From contig NW_027328667.1 in NCBI RefSeq assembly GCF_047496725.1, positions 1,830,001 through 1,894,000 on the forward strand: a DNA stretch of 64,000 nucleotides, in the 5' to 3' direction. The notes under the pieces were generated by a model, which was not told the DNA's origin, did no database searches, and saw nothing but the letters and a program-made list of their open reading frames with translations. Positions within the stretch are counted from its first letter, which is position 1. Each line of letters begins with the position of its first letter. This stretch comes from Anoplolepis gracilipes (Eukaryota; Arthropoda; Insecta; Hymenoptera; Formicidae). Of the stretch, positions 32,756-44,583 are shown piece by piece. Position numbers and translations under genes: made by a program.

Positions 32756-34457
32756 CTAAAATCGCGTGCTTAGGCTACGTTTTAATATTGGTTTCGGGAG
32801 TCGATTGATCGGTTCGGATCGCTCTTCGTCGTATATCCTAATTAATGGTCGCTTCCTTCTTTTATTTTTGTTTCGTATGACTATGTAAAGTACAATTAAT
32901 ATTATTATTGTTATCGTGATTGTTCCGCTTGTCGCCATTGGATATACGAATTGTTTTTTCGCGAAGAAATTTTGTTCGTTACTTTTTAAATTGTTGTCTA
33001 TTTCTTCTAGTTGTAATTTTAATTTTGTCAGTTCCATTCGGTGTTGACTTATGTCTTGTATCGTGTCATTATCGTGTGTTACCGTGTTGCGTTCTCGTAC
33101 CAGTGTCAAGTTATATTCAGGCAGGTACGTTTCTATATCCGTTTCATAGATTGTCTGCTTCGTCTGTATAGTCATGTCTGGAGTTATTAATTTGCATTTT
33201 CCCTTCAGCGTAATTTTCCCAGTGTTTTTAATCACTGTTTTGTATTCTTGTCGTTTGTCGTATTGTATTGTTAATTGTTGCTCGGTAGCAGTCGAATAGA
33301 GCCATGTTTGTGGCTGTTGTAATGCGATCCATGTGGTACGCATTGATATAATGTATTTCGTCTTACAGTTACGTTGACGCTGCTGTGTATAAATTTGTAT
33401 TTCGCATGGTGCATTTAAATTTACTCTATATGTCGGTGTCGCATGCTCACATGTGTATTGTGAGTTAATGTTAATACAATCTTTTAAATCTTTTTCTGTT
33501 ACTATAACGTATGTTAGTTTTTCTTTGTCTACCGCAATTATTTTATTGTTAATTTCTGTTACTGCGAATATATTGTTATAACTGAATACAGGTAACGCAA
33601 TTACATTCATTATGGTATAGCTCGGTTGCGCAATTAATGGGAAGATTAGAATGGTATAAATGATTGCTTTATCGCTGAATGCGCTTATTTTCGCGTATTT
33701 TTCTATAGTAAGCCAATCTTCGGTGTGTACTTGAAAAGGGAAGTACAGTTCTTGTGGCAACTGCTGTGTTGCTTCCTTTAAATGTGTTATTATGCTCTCT
33801 ATCGGTGTTAATCTCGGATGCATTGCTCCGTTTTTTGTATATGTTAGATATTCTATAATGTTATCCGCGTCGCGTATTAATTCTGCTATTACTGCGGTAA
33901 TTATGGTAAAGTGTTCGTTTATCTCGCTGCGTTCTATATATTCATTTACTCGTTTCTGTAAGAGGTATTCGTTACGTTGTATTGTATTTTCGATTTTATC
34001 AATATGCCCGATAGTTGTATTTATTATTTTAATTTGATTTTGTACGGCATGCTGTATTGTTTTTTGACTGTTTTTTAATATGTTAAGTTGTTCGTTAATT
34101 CGTTTCTCGTCGTTAACGTCCATTGTGCCAAATAAAGACTTTGATGAGGAACCTATTCCGTTTATGAGTCCTTGTCTAGGTTCACACATGTATCTCGAAG
34201 ATAATGAGTGTGAAATTTCATAGTTTCGCATAATCTTTCGGTCTGTTTTAAATATTCGTTTATTTGCTCGTATCTTTCGTCTAAGTTTGATAAGTCTAAT
34301 TTTATTACTAGTTTCCAGTTTTCTTTTGCGTAGTGGATTTGTCCGATTTCTTCGAAGAATAACCCTGGGTTATGTTTAAATTCTTGTATCTGGTATGAGA
34401 GATTCGTTTCGTCGTCTTTCGTGTGACTTTTGCTGATCCAGCAGGCGAATGTCCTGT
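32756..34457 (-). pseudogene. env: Errantivirus Env, baculovirus F-type fusion protein, frameshifted
   Basis: The main frame (34,231-32,756, 491 codons) holds a cleavage/fusion-peptide-like start (GLINGIGSSSKSLFG), long helices (RINEQLNILKNSQK), a Cys-containing ectodomain and a transmembrane helix near residues 438-457, followed by a basic tail. This matches the F-type (PF12259-like) envelope protein of insect errantiviruses, a membrane fusion glycoprotein. The region upstream of the fusion peptide (34,200-34,457) is readable in a different frame, so one frameshift lies between about 34,150 and 34,230. A splice-acceptor-like ATATTACAG ends near 34,457, consistent with expression from a spliced mRNA in this family. 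The protein cannot be made whole from this copy. Confidence 0.8.
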
Positions 34458-34599
34458 AATATCATATTATATTTCATTTTATTATATTTTATCTCTTGGG
34501 TGTCGCTCGCCTTCTCTGACTTCGCGGGGTTTGCGCTAATCCAGCGGGTGATACACCGGTAATATTATAATGTTGGTTTAGTCTCTCAACGACTTTTGT
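34458..34599 (-). other. Short pol-env spacer
   Basis: AT-rich with CCAGCGGGTG and CCAGCAGGCG similarities that suggest a small duplication around the splice-acceptor region. No gene. Confidence 0.4.
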
Positions 34600-34986
34600 T
34601 TGAGGCAGATCATTAAGATGCTACGATTCTTGCTCCAATGGAGCCTGCCGATTTGTCGCCAGTGCGATGGATATCGGGATGGTATTCATCCCGATATCTG
34701 CCGCGATTGTTTTAGGGGTCGCCTACCGGTTGTGGGTCTACCGCCTCCGGTGGACCCCGTAGTGCGGGCGCGGAGCGCCGTTCTCCGAAGTTCCCGGGTC
34801 GCGGGGGGTACTTTGTCCCTCCGCGTTACGTTCTCGGTGCCTGGTGTGAGGTTTGTGCGGGCAGTGGTGCCCGCCCTGGACCTAATGCATCCCGTCCGCG
34901 TGGAGCTGAGGAAGGTCCACGACCAGTTCGACTTTTTCGAGTTGAGATGTCGCCGGGGGGAGAAGGAGGAGGACACGGATCCTTGA
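34600..34986 (+). other. GC-rich island with opposite-strand open frame
   Basis: A 128-codon plus-strand frame with CRQCDGYRDGIHPDICRDC and an Arg/Pro/Val-rich middle. The minus strand is also open (34,686-34,976). Base composition is far richer in G+C than pol or env on either side. A perfect 12-bp hairpin with 5-base loop lies at 34,670-34,698. I do not recognise the product. It could be an acquired gene, a small antisense gene or an inserted repeat. Confidence 0.4.
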
Positions 34987-35173
34987 AGAAGGTGAGTACT
35001 AGTTTTCTATATATGGCTTAAGCTTGTTTACGTGTAAGCGGGTGCTTTTCCTTCCTTTCTTTAACGTGTAGTTGATATTCGAGTGCTTTTCGATTATTAT
35101 GTACGGTCCGATCCATAGAGATTCGAGTTTTTTCGATCTTCCGCGTCGTAGCGTTTCATCGTAAATGAGTACT
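34987..35173 (-). other. 3' end of integrase region
   Basis: On the minus strand this reads as continuing integrase C-terminal sequence (for example SLWIGPYIIIEK) in a frame different from the main pol frame, so pol probably extends here beyond a frameshift near 35,180. Confidence 0.5.
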
Positions 35174-37603
35174 TTATCGCCGATTTTTGAACTTTGTTTC
35201 TTTTGCGGTTCGATCGTAGTGTTCCTTTGATTTCAGTTTTTTCTCTGTGAGATTATCTTTTGCAACTTGATTCGTGGCGCGTAGTCTTTCTTTTAGCTCT
35301 TGCGCGTAATCGTCATAGTTGTATGTCGGTTGTGGTGGTTTCGTTAATGCTGTCGGTATTTCGGCTTGGTGTCCGTATACTAGCTCGAAGGGCGTGTATC
35401 CTGTAGCTGTATGTGGCGTAGTGTTGTAGGTGAACATCGCGAACGGAATCCATTCGTCCCAGTCAGTCTGATCATTATTAATATAATGTCGTAGATATTC
35501 TGTTAATGTTCTGTGCGATCGTTCTAACGCGCCGTTACTTTCAGGATGATACGCGGTCGTCTGAATTTTATTTATTTTTAATAATTTACACGTATTTTTA
35601 AATATTTCGCTTAAAAAATTTGTGCCTTGATCGGTTAAAATTTTTTCCGGTATTCCGTATTCTAAAATTATTTTTGTGGTAAATTCTTTACTCACAGTGT
35701 TCGCTTCTTGATTTGGTATCGGTATTGCTTTACTAAATTTTGTCAAACTATCTTGAAAAATTAGTAAGTATTTATTTCCAGTATTAGTTATCGTTAATGG
35801 ACCGATTATATCTAATGCACATTTTTCGAACGGTTTACTCGGTGTATCGGTGATAACGAGGGGTGCTTTAAATCGTCGCGATAATTTATTTTTTTGGCAA
35901 GTGTTACATTTTTTAATGTATCGATCGACGTCTTTCGTTAATCCGGTCCAATTGTGCGTGAGGCGAATTCTGTTTATCGTCCTCTCGATACCTTGGTGTC
36001 CTCCTGTGGGTGCATCATGATATTCATATAATATTTGTTTCTTTTCATCTGCGCTATAGGCACGTGTCGCATCGTTGCTATCTTTCTCGTCCTCTTCTTT
36101 ATCTCTTTCTTCGCTGCTGATATCATCCATCTCTTCGTCTTTGGTGGTGAGGATCTTTTCTCTCTCTTGCTCGTCGTCGTCTCGCGTTACGTTGCGGCTT
36201 AGCGCATCGGCGTTCGCGTTCGCACGTCCGGCCTTATGTATTATCTCATAATCGTACTCTTCTAATTTTATTCGCCATCGAATTAATCGTGATCCTGGAT
36301 CGTTCACGTTAAATAACCATATTAGAGGTTTGTGATCTGTAATGACCTTAAATTGTGTTCCGTACACGTAGGGTCTGAAATGCTTTACAGCCCATACAAT
36401 AGCTAATAGTTCCTTTTCGGTAGTGCTATAGTTTTGTTCCGCGCGGTTCAGTACTCGGCTGGCGTAAGCTATCGGTCGGTCGCTGCCTATCTTTCCTTGC
36501 GATAAGACCGCTCCGATCGCGTAGTCGGATGCGTCTGTAGTTATATTAAATTGTTCAGCGAAATCTGGATATTTTAATACGGGTGCCGTTATTAATTTAT
36601 TTTTAAGTACTTCGAAAGCATTTTGTTGCTCTGCGGTCCACACAAATTTTTCGGTTTTCTTTGTCAGTTTCGTTAATGGTTTAGCTATTTTCGAGAAATC
36701 TTCTATGAATCTTCGATAGTAACCGGCTAGACCTATAAATGATTGGATATCTTTCACCTTTTTTGGCGTCGGGAAATCTCTTACCGCTGTTAGTTTAGAC
36801 GGGTCAGGAGATATTCCATGTTCTGATATTATATGGCCCAGGTACATTACTTCTTTGCGTAGGAATTCGCATTTATCCGGCTGTAATTTTAAATTATTAG
36901 TTTGAAGTCGTTGCAGCACTTCCTTGAGTCGCTTGTTATGATCTTCGAAGCTTGCTCCGTAAATGACGATGTCGTCTAGATAGACCAGGCATTTGAGTCC
37001 TTGTATTCCTGTCAATACAGAGTTCATTAATCTCTGAAATGTCGCCGGTGCGTTTTTCAATCCAAAGGGCATTCGGTTGAACTCGTAATGTCCATACGGA
37101 GTTGAAAAGGCAGTTTTAGGCTTGTCCTTTTCGGCCATTGATATTTAATGATATCCAGATGCTAGATCTAATGTTGTGAAGTATTTTGCGTTTCCCAGCT
37201 GGTCCAGTATATCCGTAATATTAGGCAGAGGGAAGGAATCGCCGATCGTCAAGTCATTGAGCTTTCGAAAGTCTATAACTATTCGAAGTTTCGGTTTACC
37301 TAATACGTCGGTCTTTTTTGGTACTACTAATAGCGGAGCATTCCATTGACTCGCGCTGGTACGAATTATTCCGTCTTCCAACATTTGTTGCACTTGTTTA
37401 TTTACTTCCGTCTTATGTTTCTCCGGAAGGCGATACGGTCTTACATTTACCGTTGAGGCGTCTATGCGCGTATTTATCTCGTGTGCTACCGTCGCAATGC
37501 ACGACAGTGGTTCTCCATTCAGGTGAAATATGTCGCTATATTCATCACATATCCTTGAGAGTGCCTGTCGTTCTTCAGAGTTGAGATGCTGTGTTCGCAA
37601 CAA
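35174..37603 (-). pseudogene. pol: Errantivirus Pol: reverse transcriptase, RNase H, integrase
   Basis: Two in-phase parts (37,603-37,145 and 37,138-35,174) separated by TAA 37,145-37,147. The reverse transcriptase has KLRIVIDFRKLN and the YLDD box (near 36,985). RNase H has TTDASDYAIGAVL and TDHKPLIWLF. Integrase has an H/C zinc-binding segment ending CNTCQKN, then ALDIIGP, ILTDQGTNF and GALERSHRT (acidic triad intact). It is in the same phase as the upstream gag-protease frame, separated only by TGA 37,607-37,609. The end at 35,174 is premature relative to continuing similarity. Confidence 0.9.
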
Positions 37604-37606
37604 TTG

Positions 37607-38938
37607 TCAGATGCGCTCGTTACGTGGGGTATTTTTATCGTCTGTCCCCACAGCTATTGTATAGATACCGTGCGGGTTATCTTTATCGATGTCGTCTATA
37701 GTTACAACAGGTGTACGTATCTCAATAGTCTCGTCTGTTGTGTTAATAACGCTGATTGGGCAGAGAAAGTTTTTCGGTTCTACCAGACATCTTCCTATAT
37801 ATATTCCAGGGGCTGTTTCTTTCGCGCGTACTATTCCCGTTTCGTTTCGATTAGTCGCGGCTTGCACGATGGTTTCACTGCGTGGTTTCAAGATAATTTT
37901 AGTATATGGTTGCATCTTGAGTACATCCGTACCGATTTTTAACTCTTTATTTTTGTAATCGCAGGATACCTTTTGCTTCCTTAGGAAATCGATTCCTAGT
38001 ATCCCGTCGTATTCCATGGGAAAGTCGTCTTTTACTACGTAAATTGCATGTTTAATGTCTTGTCCGGTTAGATTAATTGTTGCATGCATCTTCCCTATTG
38101 TATATACTTTGTGTCCGGTTATTCCTATTAACGCTAATTTTTTATTGTATATCAATGTTTCGCCTTTTAAATGCTTTACTTTTATTAGTGATATGGTCGC
38201 ACCGGAATCGTATAGCATGTTTATGCGCCCTGTCTTCGTTTCGCGTATGGGCATCGTTACGACGTCGAGTCCTTGTTTATCTCGCGTCTGTCGTACGTGT
38301 GTCACCTGATATTCCAGCGCGCGCTTTGCCTTGCTATCGCTTCTTTCTTCTTCGTCGTTACTACGCTCGGAGTCGGAACTCTTTCCTCGCGTCTTATAAC
38401 GCGTTCCTTTTGAATTATTTTGAATATCGCTCGATTTATTCGCGTTATTCGGGTTTTTTCGATTCTGTGGTTTTCCTTGCGGTCGGCCGTTTAAAGACCA
38501 ACACTCGTCGCGATTATGTCCGCGCTTTTTACAATACTTGCAAAATTTTTCTACCACATTGACGCGTGGTTTATCGGGTTTCGGTAGAGCGTATCTGCTC
38601 GTTCGACAATCTCGTCCATAATGTCCTATCTTGCCGCATTTAAAACATGTTGCATTAGTATCTCGAGGCGGTCGCGAGTAATTCGAGTCGAGTTTATTTT
38701 TATTTTGATAACTGTTTGTTCTCACTCCCATTGGCTTGATAAGTTTTTCTTCCGAGCTCGCGCCGTTTATCGCCTCTTGCAATGTCGAGAAACGTTGTGA
38801 CCGTACGAGTACTTTCAAGTCGTCGCGTAGTCCGATTTGATAATTAATTAATGCTTGGTCTCTAATAGTTTGCTGAATCGTGCGTTTTTGTTCTAGAGTA
38901 TGCTCTTTTCCTTCGGTCATAGAATCATATAGTTTCAT
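37607..38938 (-). pseudogene. gag-pro: Errantivirus Gag C-terminus (zinc knuckles) and protease
   Basis: Two CCHC-type knuckles, CFKCGKIGHYGRDC and CKYCKKRGHNRDEC (near 38,630 and 38,520), bind RNA in the nucleocapsid. They are followed by a charged linker and the aspartic protease site MLYDSGATISLIKV (near 38,215) with a later DGILGIDFL. The frame ends at TGA 37,607-37,609 in phase with pol. The ATG at 38,938 is unlikely to be the true start because gag continues upstream. Confidence 0.88.
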
Positions 38939-38998
38939 AGCTACTAGATCAACACGCTGCCCAACGCGTAGGCGGTTTTGCTTGTTTTTTGTTTTAAT

Positions 38999-39058
38999 GT
39001 TAATTCATTATTCATTAATTCATTAATTCATTATTCATTAATTCATTAAACAAGAATT
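38999..39058. repeat. ATTA/ATTC simple repeat inside gag
   Basis: A tandem TTAATTCATTATTCA-type tract of about 55 bases interrupts the Gag coding frame. It introduces stops between the N-terminal and C-terminal Gag parts, which are otherwise in the same phase. It is absent from normal Gag and looks like a local expansion. Confidence 0.75.
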
Positions 39059-39061
39059 TAA

Positions 39062-40066
39062 TTATTCGATTTGCAAGTGTGTCGTGTTTTGTTTCGTTTG
39101 ATAACAAGCTTCGAGTTGCGTCCGAAATTCATCGAAAGTGAGTATATCGCGCGTTTCAAAATCTTGTCGCGCTCTTCCGCGTAACTTTGTATATAATATC
39201 GCCTGCATAAGAGATTCTTCGTCTGCCGGATTTGTATTTTGTATCGCGTATGTGCATGAATTCAAAAAATCTTGCAACTTGTGTCGCGACATTCCGTCAA
39301 ATTCCGGAATCATTTGTCTCGCTTCCTTTAACGTCAGGAAATTTGGTGCCATACTACGTCGGTTTCTAATGTCGCGATCGGTCCGTCCGTAATATATGCT
39401 TTCGGAAAGTTCTTCTCGACGGCTTGTATTTTGATCGCGTTGCTGTAGTTGAGCTACTTGCTCTGTTAAGAATTGTATTGCGTAGCGCATTTCTCTTAAC
39501 ATTGCGGACGTAGAGTCGTTTGTCGATTCTTCTTGCGGTTGTACCGGTTGATTAATTGTTCGTCGCAATCGTGCGATCTCGTCGTCTACCGCGTCATTAG
39601 ACACGTTTGCGGAAGTAGACGCGCGGGGATTTTGAGCTTCTGCCATCTCACGCGTTCGTGCGTAGATTTCTTCGGGATCAAAAATCTCGCTCTCGTAAGA
39701 TGTCAATGAAAATTCTCGCCGGAGTGATACCTGGCTTGGAGTTCGACTAAGATACGGTCTCGTTCGTCTGGTTGAGTCGTGTAAATCGTCAGTGGGGTCA
39801 GTCGGATTATTTTCAATAAGACTCGCGTCGAAACTCGTAAATGGAAATTCGCGTTCTGTTATAACATTGCTCGGTAGCTCTGTGTCGCTATCGCTCGAGT
39901 ATCGAGTTTCGAGGTTCCGTCGGACACTATCGCGTATGTCGCAGAGCGCTTCTACTGCTACACTCGTGGGACTTAATTTGCAATATTTTATAGCTCGATT
40001 TGCTCGTTCGCTAAGCAACCACGACTTATTTGCTATCGGTTTCGGTACGTTTCTTCCTTCCGACAT
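39062..40066 (-). pseudogene. gag: Errantivirus Gag N-terminal and capsid part
   Basis: ATG 40,066 opens 334 codons: an N-terminal polar matrix-like region, an acidic/Arg-rich linker, a helical stretch (AMLREMRYAIQFLTEQVAQLQ) and a capsid-like block (MIPEFDGMSRHKLQDFLNSC, TKLRGRARQDFE). The frame runs into the simple repeat at 39,058. The structural Gag role is known for the family. Confidence 0.8.
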
Positions 40067-40485
40067 TCACGCAAATTTAATTAAAATTAATTTGGCTCGG
40101 ACTTACAGTAGTAGTATTGCTCGCATATTCGCTCGCTGTCTCGGTTTTCGCTGACGTTGCGTCCTTCGCTCGGCGGCTGATAAGGCTGGCGGTCGCGTTC
40201 CGGCGGCGATGCGTCGTCGATGGAGTTGTCATAGGTCGGGCGGCTTGGCGGCTCGCGTCCTTGCTCCAATCCTGCGATGCTCTGTTTATCTCGTAGTCCG
40301 TAGTCGTCTGCTCTGCATGTAGTTTTTTCTTGGCTTCTTGATGTCCGTCAGTGTTTGCTAACTTTCTGACGTGCCTGCCTGTTTACGCACTTTTTATTTT
40401 ATTGCAGGTCTTGCACGACAGTCGGGGTGCCAACTCCTTGACATCCACCGGGGGTGTTCCCTGGATCCCACCGCTGCCACCAGAT
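40067..40485 (-). other. Errantivirus leader with candidate primer site
   Basis: On the minus strand the 5' LTR ends CACAACA and is followed by ATCTGGTGGCAGCGGTGGG, a candidate primer-binding/leader sequence whose tRNA partner I cannot name. A 60-codon minus-strand frame (40,269-40,087) is Arg/Pro/Glu-rich and may be an upstream Gag leader peptide or chance. Confidence 0.5.
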
Positions 40486-41259
40486 TGTTGTGCCTCCGTG
40501 AGGGGGCACAGGGTTTTTCGGGATTCGTGCAGGGAAGGCCGGGGATACGGCGGGCAGTGGCCTCTATTTATTTTAATAAAGTTCTTTTTTTTTATATGTG
40601 CTTGCTTCTTCCTTTTATTATAATAAATAACAGTTAGATAGACTCAATGGTTTGGTATTTTGTCACTGCTCCCAGCGAACGTTATGTCACTCGCGTTTGA
40701 TATCGGTTGAAGTGAGAGAGCGGTATCTCTCGTACGCTCTGTGGCACGGGTAGTCTGATACGCGTCGACTTATCTCAGGCGCGCGTATATCTCTTAGTCA
40801 TTCGTGTATGACTCTGTTGAATCTGGTCAACAGCTGCTCGTGGCGATTATTACTCGTTCGGTTCTGATTAACGGTTGCCCGTGACGATTATTCCTCTTTA
40901 GGATCTGATCAACGACTGCCCGTCGCTTCATCGCGGCGGGTGCTGAGCTTCCCTCCGAACTGCATGGTTTTTCGGAGGGGGTCCCTTAGCAACATGACCA
41001 AATATGGTTATGTTGCTGAATTCGCGTTTTAGTGCAGGCGAGGAAGTTCAAAGTCGAATTTCCTCGCTTGTACTTTTAGCAATTCGGTGACACCTTTCCG
41101 GTTTCGTGTTCGCGCTTGGTCTCGGGCGCGCGTGGCTCGCTGCGTCAGCGGCTCGCGCGATTATCGCTTCGCTCGCGATGCATTCCTGCATCAATATAAT
41201 TATATGTATATATATATGTATATATTCACAAGTCTGTAGCCTTTTCTGGGGCTATAACA
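40486..41259 (-). repeat. Errantivirus 5' LTR (774 bp)
   Basis: Same ends as the 3' LTR. It contains an additional internal repeat near 40,850-40,910 (a second GATTATT...GATCTGATCAACG-like unit), so the two LTRs differ by one repeat copy. Point differences are few, pointing to recent insertion relative to the surrounding elements. Confidence 0.9.
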
Positions 41260-41263
41260 GCGT

Positions 41264-41726
41264 CTACTTTCTCCGTAGGTCCTGCAGGAGCTATCGTCTG
41301 GGTCCCTTTTGTGGCAAAGGTGGTCTCTCAGTTGCTGGAATACTGGGTGCCGGTCGTTCTGGTGCTACCGTCGTGCTGGACACCTCTTTCGGTGGTGGTC
41401 AGTCCGGCTTGAGTTGCCCGGCTTAATGCGCTGAGTGTTGTCTGCGTGGCCTTGTCCGTGCTCTGTGTTCTTTCTGGCGACGGTGGCAGCGGCGACAACA
41501 GTTGAGGGTATCCTTCTTGGTAGGATGGTGACGTGTAACGGCGGACTCGGATGTCCTACTGGTGCAGCAGGGCTCTAGACGGCCTGGTCCTTGCGTCGCG
41601 TAGCAGCTCGACCTCGATGAGCCTCCACGGCAAGAGGGAGAATCCCACTCTCCTCGGCGGCTGTAGTCTCTGGTCGTCTGGCGATTCCGGCTGTCTCCTT
41701 GAAGGCCCGTCCAACCGGATCTGGGT
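41264..41726 (-). pseudogene. gag: Inverted Gag C-terminal segment of the CsRn1-like element
   Basis: The part 41,470-41,720 is the reverse complement of 31,320-31,534 (shared GGGAGAATCCCACTCT-type and GCAGCAGGGCTCTAGACGGCC-type phrases, the latter with small changes). The remaining 41,264-41,470 is probably downstream Gag. Together with 31,541-31,800 it forms one inverted piece of the element before the provirus inserted. Confidence 0.7.
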
Positions 41727-44580
41727 TTGCAAAGAGCGTTTCCGTGGCGATTCATCATTGCCGACACCGTCCAACCAATAATGGGAGTAGACTTCTTAGC
41801 TACCGGTCTTCCTAGCTATTACCACCCACTACCGGATATCAGCAAGCAAAGGCTGATAGATGGGAAGACGGGACTACACACCCAAGGACGGCAGGCCAGT
41901 CACAGATAAACTCAATAAAGACAGTGATAGAAGAGACGAAGTACCACCAGATGTTAGCAGAGTTTCCTGACATAACGCATTCAGAAGAAAACAGGAAAAC
42001 AACCAAGCACAGTACGGAACACTTCATCACAACAACAGGGCAACCAGAAGCCACACGACCGCGCAGACTAGCCCCAGAAAAATATAAAGCAGCCAAGTTA
42101 GAATTCGACTTGCTACTACAGGAAGGAATTATACGTCCATCCAAAAGCCCATGGCCAGCACCACTGCATATGGTATCCAAAAAAGAAGGAGAATGGAGAC
42201 CATGCGGAGACTACCGGAAGCTAAACGCCAGGACGGTACCAGACTGCTATCCAATACCTCACATAAAGAATTTCACACACACGCTATCAGGGAAACAAGT
42301 ATTCTCAACAATCGACCTGATACGCGCGTATAATTAAATCCCGGTACACGCAGCAGATATTCCAAAGACAACCATAACCACACCATTTGGACTGTTCGAA
42401 TTCTTATACATGCCATTCGGACTAAGGAACGCGACACAAACATTTCAGAGATTTATAAACGAAGGACTTCACGGGTTAGAATACTGTTACGCATATATAG
42501 ACGACATACTGGTAGCATCACGAACAGAGCAGGAACACATCGAACACCTGCGAGAAGAATTCAGACGCCTAAAGAAATACGGAATCAAAATAAATCCGGC
42601 GAAATGCACATTCGGAGCTAGCGAGGTACAATTCCTGAGATACCTCTGGGAAACAAAGACGGCACCACACCGTTACCCGAAAGGATTAAAGCAATAGAAG
42701 ACTTCCTGAGGCCGAACAACATCAAACAATTTCGCCAATTCCTGGGAACCATCAACTTTTACAGACGGTTCATTCCGGGAGCAGCAAAGGAACAAGCGAT
42801 CCTTAACGAAGCGCTAAAAGGCCCAAAGAAGAAAGGAAGCACACCGATAACATGGACCAGCGAAATGGAACAAGCCTTCCATAGCTGCAAAGCAAGCCTG
42901 TCGAGAGCAACACTACTGTCGCACCCAGAACCAACAGCAGAACTTACACTGACAACGGATGCATCAGATACAGCAATCGGAGCGGTGATACACCAAAAAC
43001 AAGACGAACAATGGCAACCACTGGCATTTCTGAGCAAGAAACTAAACAACGCCCAGAAACAGTACAGCCCGTATGATCGAGAACTTCTAGCGATATACGT
43101 GGCCATCCGCTATTACAGACATATGTTAGAGGGTCGAACATTCACGATATACACAGACCACAAACCGTTAATCTACGCCTTCAACCAAGACGCATTACGC
43201 AGCTCACCAAAGCAGGCAAGGCAGTTAGAATTCATCGGCCAATTCTCAACAGACATCCGACATCCGTTGCGGGGAAAGACAATATCGTCGCGGACACACT
43301 CTCACGAACACAAGCAATAGAGAGAACTGTCAGCTACGAGGCCTTGGCGCAAGCTCAGACAGAAGACCCAGAGCTACAAGAAATCCTGACGGCAGGGCGA
43401 GGACTAAAGCTAACAAAGATACAATTACCAGGGAGTTCCACAACGTTGTACTGCGACTGCAACACGCCCATAACACGACCATACATGCCGAATCAACTAC
43501 GATAACAAATTTTCACGGCGTTACATAACTTTGCACACCCAGGGACAAAAGCAACCGCAAGATTTGTAACGGAGAGATACGTATGACCGCACGCACAACA
43601 GGAATGTATACGATGGGCACGCTCATGTACACAATGCCAGAAATCAAAAATCACAAGGCACAACAAGTCCACAATAGGAAGCTTCATCGAACCGACCAAA
43701 AGGTTCCAACACATACACACAGACATAGTAGGACCGCTACCCTCATCACAAGGATTCCGATACTGCCTAACGATTGTCGACCGATTCTCACGATGGCCAG
43801 AAGCGATACCCATCGAAAATATCACGGCCGAGACAGTCGCAAAACATATCTTCACGGAATGGATAGCAAGATACGGCACCCCAGCAAAAATCACAACCGA
43901 CCAAGGGAGACAATTTGAGGCAGATCTCTTTAGACGATTAACGCAACTTACGAGGACAAGCCACATCCGCACCACCCACAGGCAAACGGAATGGTCGAGA
44001 GGTTCCATAGGCAACTTAAGACAGCCATCAAGTGCCACCAGACGGAAGCGTGGACAGAAGTTTTACCGATAGTATTACTAAGCATAAGAGCAGCGTGGAA
44101 GAAAGACCTCCAAGCCACACCAGCAGAACTACTCTACGGAGAAACCATCCACTCCCAGGCCAATTCCTTCAGGAACAACCAACAGAAAGCACGGGAGACA
44201 ACGACTACGTGGACAAGCTAAGGAAAGCAATGCACCAGCTAAGACCAGAAGTAAAAAGGCACGGAGAACGAGCTACATTCACGTTTAAGACCACACCGCA
44301 AGTGTTTGTACGACACGACGCACCAACACGCGTCCTCTAGCAACCATACGACAAACCATACCCAGTCCTAAACAGGAGCGAAAAACATAAATTAAAAATC
44401 AATAGCAAAACGGTCAACATATCCGTGGACAGGCTAAAGCTAGCATACACGTTGCAGGAAGGAACGGAGATAACAGTACCAAAGGAAACACAAACTCGCG
44501 CTGGAAGAACTTCCAGACAACCCGTCAGATACGAAGCCAACGGAAAAACATAAGAAAGGATTTTACCACAACCAAGGGGG
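41727..44580 (+). pseudogene. pol: Pol of the CsRn1-like element, broken
   Basis: Protease end (FIIADTVQPIMGVDFLAT) at 41,740. The reverse transcriptase starts at 41,924 (SPWPAPLHMVSKKEGEW, then YRKLNARTVPDCYPIPHI); TAA 42,335-42,337 interrupts it. MPFGLRNATQTFQRF and YAYIDDILVAS follow (the YxDD box reads YIDD). A frameshift lies near 42,640. RNase H is at 42,865-43,320 (TTDASDTAIGAVIH, YTDHKPLIYAF). Integrase pieces follow in several frames (HTDIVGPLP near 43,720, ITTDQGRQFEADLF near 43,893, MVERFHRQLK at 43,991). The gene is well recognised but heavily damaged. Confidence 0.85.
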
Positions 44581-44583
44581 TCC

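Larger units (their letters stand above)
31801..41259 (-). mobile_element. Errantivirus-type (Gypsy) endogenous provirus with env
   Basis: The LTRs are 31,801-32,532 (3' LTR) and 40,486-41,259 (5' LTR). GCGT is duplicated at 31,797-31,800 and 41,260-41,263. On the minus strand the order is LTR, leader, gag, protease, reverse transcriptase, RNase H, integrase, env, polypurine tract, LTR. All genes have a few stops or frameshifts. It inserted into the CsRn1-like element and is therefore younger than it. Confidence 0.92.
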
